The notes beneath the pieces were generated by a model. That model was given only the letters and a program-made list of their open reading frames with translations, made no database searches and was not told where the DNA came from. A stretch of DNA of 64,000 nt, taken from assembly GCA_035536185.1 (NCBI GenBank), contig DATLOM010000060.1:1-64000 (forward strand), read 5' to 3'. The stretch comes from GCA-2861595 sp035536185. Its GTDB lineage: Bacteria > Actinomycetota > Acidimicrobiia > Acidimicrobiales > GCA-2861595. Below, in pieces: positions 7,840-16,300 of this stretch. A program made the translations under genes and the position numbers. Numbering within the stretch: position 1 is the first letter of the stretch; each line of letters starts with the position of its first letter.

Positions 7840-9846
7840 CTATTCGGGCGTGCGCCGGCCGGCCGAAGGCGTCCGGGCGGCTGCCTTCTTCGCCGATGGG
7901 CTACGGGCGGCACCGTTCGCCAGCACCTCTATCAAGGGCTGCACCGATTCAAGAAGCTCGCTCAGCTCGGGCCCTTCCAGCGTTTCACGAGTGGCCAGGG
8001 CCGATGCCAGTGCTTCGAGGGCGGTACGGTTCGAAACCACGATCTCGCGCGCCCGCGCCTCCTGCTCGTCGAGGATGCGACGAATCTCCAGGTCGAGGTG
8101 CTCCATCGTCGGCTGCGAGACGTCCCTAGTGGATAGGTAGTCCCGTCCCAGGAAGACCTCTCGTTGCTCGTGGAGAAGCCGCATGCGGCCGAGCCGCGTG
8201 CTCATGCCGAACCGGCCCGCCATGTCGCGAGCGGTCTGGGTAGCTCTCCCGAGATCGCCCTCTGACCCGGTGGAGGGATGGCCGAAGACCATCTCTTCGA
8301 CCGCGATGCCGGCCATGGCGATGGCGATCTGTGCTTCCATGTCGGGCCGGGTCAGAATGCTCTTGTCCTCCCCGAGAATGGCGAGGTGACCGATCCCTGA
8401 GCCACGCGCCACCACCGAGACCTTCTGGATCGTAGCAGCCTGGCCGAGCGCCGCCGCGACCACGGCGTGGCCTGCCTCGTGATGGGCTATCCGCCGCTTC
8501 TCCTCGGCGCTGATCAGGTGGGCCCGTCGCTTGGGACCTGACAGCACCCGGTCGACGGCCTCCTCGAGGTGCACGTAATCGACGGCCGAGGCACGGGATC
8601 GCACTGCTAACAACGCCGCCTCGTTCACAACATTGGCCAAGTCGGCTCCGGTGAAGCCGGGAGACCTGCGGGCGATGCGGGGCAGGTCGTTCTCGGGGTC
8701 GGCCAATCGGCTCCCCCTCGCGTGCAGGCGGAGGATCGCCAGCCGGCCGTCGAGGTCGGGTCGGTCCACGGTGATGTGGCGGTCGAAGCGCCCTGCTCGC
8801 AGCAAGGCCGGGTCCAGGATGTCGAGCCGATTGGTGGCGGCGAGGACGACGACTCCTTCGGTGGGAGCGAAGCCGTCCATCTGGACCAGCATCTCGTTGA
8901 GCGTCTGCTCCCGCTCATCGTGGCCGCCACCGACACCCGCCCCCCGTTGGCGGCCGGCGGCGTCGAGCTCGTCGATGAAGATGATCGACGGTGCCGTGGC
9001 GCGTGCTTGGCGGAACAGGTCACGCACCCGTGCCGCACCCACTCCCACGAGCGATTCGACGAACTCGGAAGCCGATAGTGAGTAGAAGTTGGCGTCAGCC
9101 TCGCCCGCCACGGCACGGGCCAGCAGCGTCTTACCGCAGCCGGGTGGCCCGACCAACAACACGCCCTTGGGTGGACGGGCCCCCATGTGCTCGAACGCCC
9201 TCGGGTCGGCCAGGTAGTCCCGCACCTCTGAGAGCTCCACCACCGCCTCCTCGGCGGCGGCGAGGTCGGCGAAGGTCGTCCGAGCCTTGTCGGCCTTCTT
9301 CTCGCGCTTGTCGCCGATCCGCCCGAACTGCAGGAAGTCGCTCGCTCCACCCCCCCGAGAAGGGCTCGACAGGGCGAAGATCAGGGCGAGGAGGTTGGCG
9401 AGGATCACGATCGGCAGGAGGAACTGGGCCAGGAACCGGACAGCGGTCTTGTCTCCCTGAGCGTCAACCGTCACCTTGGCACGGCTGCTCAGAAGGGTCT
9501 TGAGCAAGTCGTTGGTTGCCGCGTCGCTGCGGGGATATGCCGTCCAGAACTTCCTCGCCCTTTCCTCGCCAATGGCCACCGTTCCGGTGACGCGAGCATC
9601 CTCGTCGAGAAGGCGCGCCGTCTTGACTCGCTTTGCCACCGCGTCCGCCACGAGGGCGTCGATGCTCCGCTCCTGGCCTGGCGAGGCCGGCCGAAGGACC
9701 AGCAGGGCCCCAGCGAGAATGGTGCTGAGCACCACCAGGCTCACGAGCAGGGCGGGAACGGTTCGACGTGGCGTGCCGGAGGTGGCGGTTTTGTCGTCCT
9801 TGGCCGGCTGCGCCTGGCGTCTGGCTCTTCTTTCAGAACGGCTCAT
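7840..9846 (-). CDS. ftsH1: FtsH-like membrane AAA protease, single AAA domain
   Basis: Membrane-bound ATP-dependent zinc protease. It has two N-terminal membrane segments (about residues 33-55 and 140-165) flanking an external domain, then one AAA module with Walker A VGPPGCGKT, Walker B IIFIDELDA and the arginine-finger region RAGRFDR. An M41 protease domain follows, with HEAGH at 456-460 and the third ligand aspartate in GSEGDLGRAT. ATG 9846, with GGAG upstream, is preferred over the earlier GTG at 9909, which would overlap the upstream gene. The pore-loop aromatic-Val-Gly motif reads SLVGVG, so Leu266 replaces the phenylalanine that grips substrate in classical FtsH. It is the last gene of the propeller operon, 16 bp after a Kelch gene, which suggests a role in envelope protein quality control or processing. 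Confidence 0.9.
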   Translation of the reverse strand: MSRSERRARRQAQPAKDDKTATSGTPRRTVPALLVSLVVLSTILAGALLVLRPASPGQERSIDALVADAVAKRVKTARLLDEDARVTGTVAIGEERARKFWTAYPRSDAATNDLLKTLLSSRAKVTVDAQGDKTAVRFLAQFLLPIVILANLLALIFALSSPSRGGGASDFLQFGRIGDKREKKADKARTTFADLAAAEEAVVELSEVRDYLADPRAFEHMGARPPKGVLLVGPPGCGKTLLARAVAGEADANFYSLSASEFVESLVGVGAARVRDLFRQARATAPSIIFIDELDAAGRQRGAGVGGGHDEREQTLNEMLVQMDGFAPTEGVVVLAATNRLDILDPALLRAGRFDRHITVDRPDLDGRLAILRLHARGSRLADPENDLPRIARRSPGFTGADLANVVNEAALLAVRSRASAVDYVHLEEAVDRVLSGPKRRAHLISAEEKRRIAHHEAGHAVVAAALGQAATIQKVSVVARGSGIGHLAILGEDKSILTRPDMEAQIAIAMAGIAVEEMVFGHPSTGSEGDLGRATQTARDMAGRFGMSTRLGRMRLLHEQREVFLGRDYLSTRDVSQPTMEHLDLEIRRILDEQEARAREIVVSNRTALEALASALATRETLEGPELSELLESVQPLIEVLANGAARSPSAKKAAARTPSAGRRTPE

Positions 9847-9862
9847 CTGGACTCCATTTCTG

Positions 9863-11956
9863 TTAGTGGGCGACGCTGAATTGAGCGCGCGGTCTTCGCC
9901 GAGCCTCACCGGGCGAACCGCAGACGAAGCCGAATCCGATCAGGAGCAGCACTAGCGTCACCGTCCCGGCCATCACCTGCTCAGGAGAGTCGATGCGGGT
10001 CATGGCGAAGTGCGGTGAACCGACAGATTCCTCGGATGGGAATACCGCCGCCGCGCCGGGAGCGGCAATCGGGGCGTGCGAGGACAAGTGGGCGCCGCCG
10101 GAGACTGCAGCCGGGGTTGCACCCGGGACCGAGGCCAGCCCCGTGCTGGCGCCGGGAGCAAGTCCGGCATTGGCCCCTGGGGCGAGGCCGCCTTGCCCAC
10201 CCGCTGCGAGTCCGGGACTGGGGGCAGAGCCGGGGTTCGCGCCAGGAGACGCACCGGGATTGGCGCCTGGGCCAGCGCTGGGGCTGGCATTGGAGGCGAA
10301 GCCCGGGCCGGGTGAAACCTCGAGGCCGGGACCGCCACCGCCGTCACCGGTGCCACCGGTGCCACCGCCGCCACCGCCGCCACCACCGCCACCACCGCTA
10401 CTACCGCCACTACCGCCACCACCACCGCCGTCGCCACCACCACCGCCACCGCCGTCGCCACCACCACCGCCACCACCACCACCGCCATCCACGTAGGTGA
10501 ATAGACCAGGAGCGGCGGTCTCCCCGGCGGGCGTGGTCACCTTGACGGCGACGGCGCCCGCGGGATGCGCCGGAGTTCGTACCGTCAGTTTCGTGTCCGG
10601 GGTCTCTGAGGCAACTTGGCAGCTGAGACCGGTTCCGCAGGCGACGGGTTCCGCTCCACCGAACCGTACGGTGGAGGTGCGCAGCAGCCCGCTGCCAGTG
10701 ATCGTGACTGTGGTGCCCCCACTGGTAGGCCCGCTGTCGGGATCCAGCCCCGTCACCTTCGGCCCTGGGCTGTAAAGCGCGGCGGCAGCGGTTACTTGAC
10801 CCTCGTGTGTCACTCGTCCGGCGGCTACCAGGACCTTTCCGCAGTTGTTCCCGCACTGCGCGAACGATCCGGTAAGGAAGGTGGCCGAATGCTCGAGGTG
10901 GGCCGAGGGCATGTTGGCGACGGAGCTCGCCCGGCCACCCAGCGGTTCGTAGATGTCCGCGCCACTAGGCGCCCGCCTGCCGCCGGTAAGGAGCACATCG
11001 CCGTTCGGTAGCTCGACGGGAACACTAGCTCTGGTCGGGCCACGCTTCACCCAGCTGAATGTTTCGGGATGATACACATTGAAACTGGCGCCCACCCACA
11101 GGGCCGTGCCGCTGCTGAGCGAGATCAACGGAGACGAGCCGCCCTCAGTCGGCTCGAGATCGCCCGCCGGCGCCCAGGACCTGCTCGAGGCCTTATAGCG
11201 CTCGGAACTTGACAGCGAGTTGCTGTACACGGGGTCCACCTCCGGGCCGATGGTGACGCCGCCGACAATGAGAACCTCCCCGTTGGCGAGCAGCACCGCC
11301 TTGTGGCCGGACCGATTGGTGATGAGCCGCCCGGTGGGTGCCCACGAACTTCCCTTGGGATCGTACAGTTGGGCAGTGCCGGCAGTATTGCCCCCGGCCA
11401 CGAGTACTTTCCCGCAGTCAACGCCGCACACCTCGGCAGCGCCACTCAACAACGTGGCGGTGTGGCCGAAAACACCGTCTGGGGGTCGCGTGGCGTAATC
11501 CCATCTCCCGGGAGCGTTGGGGTCCGTTGACGGCGTATAGATCTCCGCCGTTTCCGGGCTGACGCCGCCTCCGATCACGAGTACTCTTCCGTCAGGGAGG
11601 GCGGTCGCCGAATGTGAACGCTCGCCCTGGTTAGTCTGGGCGCAGCAACGCGGTTCGTTCATGGAGGCGGCCATCGTCCAGAGGCCCGTCCGAGGGTTGT
11701 ACAGCTCGGCTGATTGCAACTTGTGCACCGGGTCCTGCGAGGATCCTCCTGCCACTAGGACGCGGCCGTCCTGAAGCAGCGTCGCGGTGTGGCGGGTACG
11801 GGCGACGTGGAGCGATCCGGTCGGCTCCCACACGCCGCTTGGAGCGGCATCCGCCAGAGGAGCCATGGTCGTGAAGGAACTCGCAAGAGCGGTGGCGACG
11901 GCAGCAACAAACAGGAGAGCCGCAAAAGTTCGGCGCCCGAAGCGTGTGGCCATCAC
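9863..11956 (-). CDS. Kelch-repeat surface protein with IPT domain and C-terminal membrane anchor
   Basis: Secreted, cell-surface beta-propeller protein of 697 residues, function unknown. It has a signal peptide (about 1-38), then six or so Kelch/galactose-oxidase-like blades with the recurring HTATLL-DGRVLVAGG pattern, some carrying a Cys-x4-Cys-Gly-Lys insert (VCGVDCGK, CGNNCGK). An IPT/TIG domain follows (PKVTGLDPDSGPTSGGTTVTITG), then a very Gly-rich linker of about 50 residues, a Pro-Gly-Ala-Asn repeat stalk, one membrane helix and a basic tail. The start is GTG 11956 or ATG 11953, overlapping the previous stop. A propeller on a long flexible stalk anchored by its C-terminus suggests ligand or polymer binding outside the cell. 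It precedes ftsH1. Confidence 0.85.
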   Translation of the reverse strand: MMATRFGRRTFAALLFVAAVATALASSFTTMAPLADAAPSGVWEPTGSLHVARTRHTATLLQDGRVLVAGGSSQDPVHKLQSAELYNPRTGLWTMAASMNEPRCCAQTNQGERSHSATALPDGRVLVIGGGVSPETAEIYTPSTDPNAPGRWDYATRPPDGVFGHTATLLSGAAEVCGVDCGKVLVAGGNTAGTAQLYDPKGSSWAPTGRLITNRSGHKAVLLANGEVLIVGGVTIGPEVDPVYSNSLSSSERYKASSRSWAPAGDLEPTEGGSSPLISLSSGTALWVGASFNVYHPETFSWVKRGPTRASVPVELPNGDVLLTGGRRAPSGADIYEPLGGRASSVANMPSAHLEHSATFLTGSFAQCGNNCGKVLVAAGRVTHEGQVTAAAALYSPGPKVTGLDPDSGPTSGGTTVTITGSGLLRTSTVRFGGAEPVACGTGLSCQVASETPDTKLTVRTPAHPAGAVAVKVTTPAGETAAPGLFTYVDGGGGGGGGGGDGGGGGGGDGGGGGGSGGSSGGGGGGGGGGGGTGGTGDGGGGPGLEVSPGPGFASNASPSAGPGANPGASPGANPGSAPSPGLAAGGQGGLAPGANAGLAPGASTGLASVPGATPAAVSGGAHLSSHAPIAAPGAAAVFPSEESVGSPHFAMTRIDSPEQVMAGTVTLVLLLIGFGFVCGSPGEARRRPRAQFSVAH
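10320..10490. repeat. Low-complexity GGC/ACC-rich tract in a Kelch gene
   Basis: Imperfect triplet repeats of CCACCG/CCGCCA type encode a run of Gly with occasional Asp and Ser in the minus-strand Kelch protein. The adjacent 10100-10315 region encodes Pro-Gly-Ala-Asn-type repeats. It is a likely hotspot for slippage and length variation between strains, and for assembly error. Confidence 0.85.
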
Positions 11957-13383
11957 AGGGTGCCCCCCTGCCGCCGACGGCGCGCGGCAATGGCGATTGC
12001 AAGCCCGGCGAAAGCGCCCACGGCAGCCGCTGCCGCTGCGGCTGTCCGCCTGTTGGATCGACGACCCGGCTCGCCCCTAGCGGCTGAGGACGCCTGATCG
12101 GCCGCGCCCACGTTGCTTTTTGGCTCCGGGCGAAGGCGCGCGGTGCACGCCGGGACCGGCGAAGCTGATGCGGGCTCAAAAAGCCGGGCCGCTGGCACCG
12201 GCTTTGCAGGGCCGGTCCCGCCGGTGGTCAGGACCCTTCCGGCGCCGGCGCCGCAGTGGAGCAACGAACTGGATGCCAGGAAAGTGCTCTCTAGCGGTGG
12301 CCCGATAGCCCTCCACGTTCCGTCGGTCGCATCGAACAACTCGGCCGGTACGGCTTGAGCTGAGCCGCCGATGGCCAGCACCGTGCCATCGACCAGCCTG
12401 GTGAGCCAGGAGCCGCTCACGCGGGCGTGGTTCATCGGCTTCGTCGGCGCCCAGGCTCCGGTAGCAGGATCGAAGAGCTGGGAAAACGTGCTGCCGGCGA
12501 CCCGCTCCTCACCCGTGCCCATCCCGCCCGCTACCAGCACCTTGCCGTCCGCCAGGGACACGGCATCGGAGGAGACCCTGGGAAAGGCCAACCCACCCGT
12601 GGGTGCCCAGGTGCCCGAGGCCGGGTCGTAGATCTCGGCGATCCCGGCGGCGACGTCGTTGTGGCCTCCGGCGAAGAAGTACCCCCCCGCCACGAGAACC
12701 TTTCCACAGTTGGCACCACATCCTGGCCCATTCAACATCACCCCGACTGGGCCCCCGCGAGGGGTTGCCAGGTCCGCGGTTGCCGACCACTCGTCCGCCC
12801 GCGGGTCGTACAGCTCCACTGACTCGATTGGCTTGGGCCCAAACCCGCCCGCAAACAGCACCTTGCCGCAGCTTTGGCCACAGGCCGAGCCCGACAGCAG
12901 CACGGCGACGCCCTCATAGCGGGCGGTGCCCGGGGCTGCCTTGGTGACCCGCCAGGTGCCACTTACCGGATCGAACAGCTCAGCAGACGACACTGGCTGC
13001 GACTTGCTCCCGATTCCTCCGGCGACGAGCACGCGCCCGTCGTCGAGGAGCGTCGCTGTGTGAGACGAACGAGGCGAACGGAGTTGACCGGCTCCGGCCC
13101 ATCTCTCATTGACGGGGTCGTACAACTCGGCCGACCCCAGCGGCGATCCCGGTGTCGCCGAGGCCTGCCCTCCGACCACCAGGACCCGCCCGTCCTCGAG
13201 GGTGGTCGAGGTGTGGGCGAACCGACCGTCAGCCAAAGGTTCCGTGGGGGCCCACGTGCCCGCTCCCGTCGCAGGTGTCCCCGGTACGAGCAAGGCCGCG
13301 ACAGCCGGCAGGAGGAGGACGATGGGCCAGTTCGACCGGGTGGGACCGGAACGAGGTTCCGGGGGACGGTGGAGAGGGCACAT
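11953..13383 (-). CDS. Kelch-repeat membrane-anchored surface protein
   Basis: A 476-residue exported protein made of about six Kelch-like blades (consensus HTATLLDDGRVLVAGG and ELYDPVSGTW). An N-terminal hydrophobic signal or anchor lies near residues 20-42, and a C-terminal membrane helix (AAAAAAVGAFAGLAIAIAA) is followed by an RRRR tail. Three blades carry the Cys-Gly-x-x-Cys-Gly-Lys insert (CGQSCGK, CGANCGK), perhaps a disulphide pair. It has only the propeller and anchor, without the IPT domain of its downstream paralogue, with which its stop codon overlaps (GTGATG). No catalytic residues of galactose oxidase are apparent, so a binding role is more likely than an enzymatic one. Confidence 0.85.
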   Translation of the reverse strand: MCPLHRPPEPRSGPTRSNWPIVLLLPAVAALLVPGTPATGAGTWAPTEPLADGRFAHTSTTLEDGRVLVVGGQASATPGSPLGSAELYDPVNERWAGAGQLRSPRSSHTATLLDDGRVLVAGGIGSKSQPVSSAELFDPVSGTWRVTKAAPGTARYEGVAVLLSGSACGQSCGKVLFAGGFGPKPIESVELYDPRADEWSATADLATPRGGPVGVMLNGPGCGANCGKVLVAGGYFFAGGHNDVAAGIAEIYDPASGTWAPTGGLAFPRVSSDAVSLADGKVLVAGGMGTGEERVAGSTFSQLFDPATGAWAPTKPMNHARVSGSWLTRLVDGTVLAIGGSAQAVPAELFDATDGTWRAIGPPLESTFLASSSLLHCGAGAGRVLTTGGTGPAKPVPAARLFEPASASPVPACTARLRPEPKSNVGAADQASSAARGEPGRRSNRRTAAAAAAAVGAFAGLAIAIAARRRRQGGTL

Positions 13384-13385
13384 GG

Positions 13386-16300
13386 CTACCGTCCTGCCAT
13401 TCCCACGATCGGCCGGCTGAGGGAGATTGCCCCGGTGGAGCCCAGGAACGGCGCGTCGCCGAAGGCGAATATCCCGCCGTCGGAAGCGGCCAGCCAGTAG
13501 CCCTTCCCGGACCGTGTCGAGGCCATGGAGACGATGGGACGATTGAGCCTGATCGCCCCGGTAGAGCCCCGGAACGGCGCGTCCCCGAAGGCGAATACCC
13601 CGCCGTCGGAAGCGGCCAGCCAGTACCCGTTCCCCGAGGGCGTCCCGGCCATGGCCACCACTGGTTTCGTCAGGCGCCGTCCCCCTGTCGAGCCGGCGAA
13701 GCGGGCGTCACCGAAGGCGAACACCCCGCCGTCCGAGGCCACCAGCCAGTAGCCCCTACCAGACGGCGTGGAGGCCATGGATACGACCGGCCTGGCCAGG
13801 CGGATCCCGCCTGTCGAGCCAAAGAAGCGAGCGTCGCCGAAGGTGAACACCCCGCCGTCTTCTGCGACGAGCCAGTAGCCCTTACCACTCGGGGTCGAAG
13901 CCATTCCTACGATGGGCGCGTTGAGCTTCGGGGGAGCTCCCCAGGTGAACGCCGGGGCGCCACCGAAGGCGAGAACGGTGCCGTCCGAAGCAACCGCCCA
14001 GTACCCACTGGACGAGGCGGCGTCGGCGGTGCCGACGAAAGGATGGCTATGGCGCCGCCCGGAGCCCGAGCCCAGGAAGATCGATCGCCCGAAGGAGAAG
14101 ATGCCGCCGTCGGCAGCTACCAGTCGATAGCCATCACGGCTTTCGGGTGCGGCTTCGTCTCCAGAAGCGTCGCGCTGATCACCGGTGGTCGAAGAGGTCT
14201 CGCTAGAGGTGGTCGAAGAGGTCCGGCTAGAGGTGGTCGAAGAGGTCCCGCTAGAGGTGGTCGAGGCGGTGCTGGATCCGCTGGTGGCGGGGGCGGTGAA
14301 GACGACCTGGGCGGTGCTGGTGATGGTCACCGAGTCGGTGGTGTCGGTGACGGCGAACCTGTTGGTGCCGGGAGTCGACGATCTCACGCTGAAGTGCACC
14401 CTTCCCGCGCTGTCGGAGGGGGCCCAGGCGATACTCATGTGAGGCGAGCCCGGGCCTCCCGTCTTGGCCAGGCGGGCCTCGTTGCCGGACACAGGGTTGC
14501 CGTCGGCGTCTCGCAGCGTGGCGGTCACGGTGGAGGTCGTTGCGCCGTCGGCGGGCACCGACGCCGGTGAGGCACTGATGGTGCTCATGGACGCGCTGAC
14601 CGGGCCGACCGGTGGAGCCATGAGGTAGCGAGCGAGAGCAAAGTCGGTAGGGTCGATGGGCACAGCCGGTGCCACTCGCGCCGCCCTTGCCCAGCCCGCG
14701 GCGACGACCTTGCCGGCGTTGCCCCTGGGGTCCCCGGGGGGATATACGGCCAACGCAGCTATACCTGATGCCCCATCCGGGAAAGGCGTGACCGCCACAC
14801 CGCCGGCACCGAAGCCCCGATCGAGGGTGCCGTCGGGAAGGTAGCGGGCAAGGGCGAAGTCGCAGACACCGGAGGTGCAGGCATCCCCTGCTGCCACGAC
14901 AGATCCGTCAGGCTCCACGACCACTGCCCGGGCTTGGGCCGAGGCGGCTCCAGCGCGTGAGAAGGCTCTGGTGAGTGCTTCGCGGTGGCCACCGAAGGAC
15001 GGGTCGGTGGCCCCTGAGGACGTCAGCCGCTCCACGACGAACTGCTCACCCACGACCACAGCCACCTTGCCGGCATTGCCCTTCGGGTCACCCGAGGGGT
15101 ATAGGGCAATGGAGCGGGCCGAGCCTTCTGCGCTGGCGAGAGGTGCCTGGCCGCCGCTGCCGAAGTTCGGGTCGATTGAGCCGGTAACGGTGAAGCCGAT
15201 CACACTGCGGTTGCCCACGGCGACGGCCCTACCATCCGCCTGGACGACCACACCGTTGTACCGAGTCTCCCCGGCGAATGTCGTGACCACCATTCCTTGC
15301 GTACCGAACGTTGAGTCGATTTGGCCGTTCGGGAGATAACGAACCAGCACGGCGTGTTGTTGGCGCTCGGACCCGGTGCTGTCCTTCCGCTCCACCATGC
15401 CGGACAGGAGGAGCTTGCCGGCGTGGCCGCTGGCGCTGGAGGGGTAAACGGCCATGCCGAGAACGGTTGCCAGGCCGGGCTCGCCCGGCCCACCTAGATC
15501 TGTTCTTACCTGGCCGCCTGTCCCGAAGAACGGGTCGGGCCGTCCGTCGGTGGTGTAGCCGGCCAGCGCGAACCGGCAGTCGTCGTCCACCTCCGGGGTG
15601 CCCTGCTGAGCCTGGTCCAATACACGTTCGACAACCCTTCTGACCAAGTCGCCCGTCGTGGACCGGGTAGATGCGCACGAAGTTCCCCCGAGCACGAGCC
15701 CTTGGCCACGGACGGACAGGCCGGCGGCGACGTCTGCCGTTGCCCCGAAGTCGGTGGCGGCCATCCCACGATCGCCAAATGCTTCGTCCAGCTCGCCGTC
15801 AGGCTCGTACCTCGCCACGACGAAGTCACCGACCAGGCTGTCCCACCCGGCGGCCACGAGCTTGCCGTCCGGTTGGACAGCCACGGCCGACAAGGCAGCG
15901 AGGAGGGCGCCGCCGGCCCCAGGCCGCTCCACCGGATAGCCCGTCGTGACCTTCCCGCCGGCCCCGAAGGCGGGGTCGGGTATTCCCGACCGGGGTGCGA
16001 CGGGGGTGCCGGCAGATGTGAAGGTGACGTCGGCGGTGTCGGTGACGGTGACCGAGTCGGTGGTGTCGGTTGCGGTGAAGGTGTTGGTGCCCGCAGTGGT
16101 GGACTTGACGCCAAAGCGCACTTCCCCGCTGCTGTCGGAGGGGCCCGAGGCGGAGCCGATGGTGGGCGAGCCCGGGCCGGCAGTGGCCTCCAAGCTGACG
16201 GCCTTGCCCGGCACCGGGTTACCGGCGGCGTCCTTGAGGGCCACGGTGATGGTGGAGGCCGTGGCCCCGTCGGCGGGAACCGAGGTCGGCGCGGCGGTCA

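Noticed and set aside
13389..14277. Tandem repeats considered as a CRISPR array
   Set aside because: The repeats are contiguous, in-frame 126-bp and 24-bp coding units without unique spacers, and there are no cas genes.
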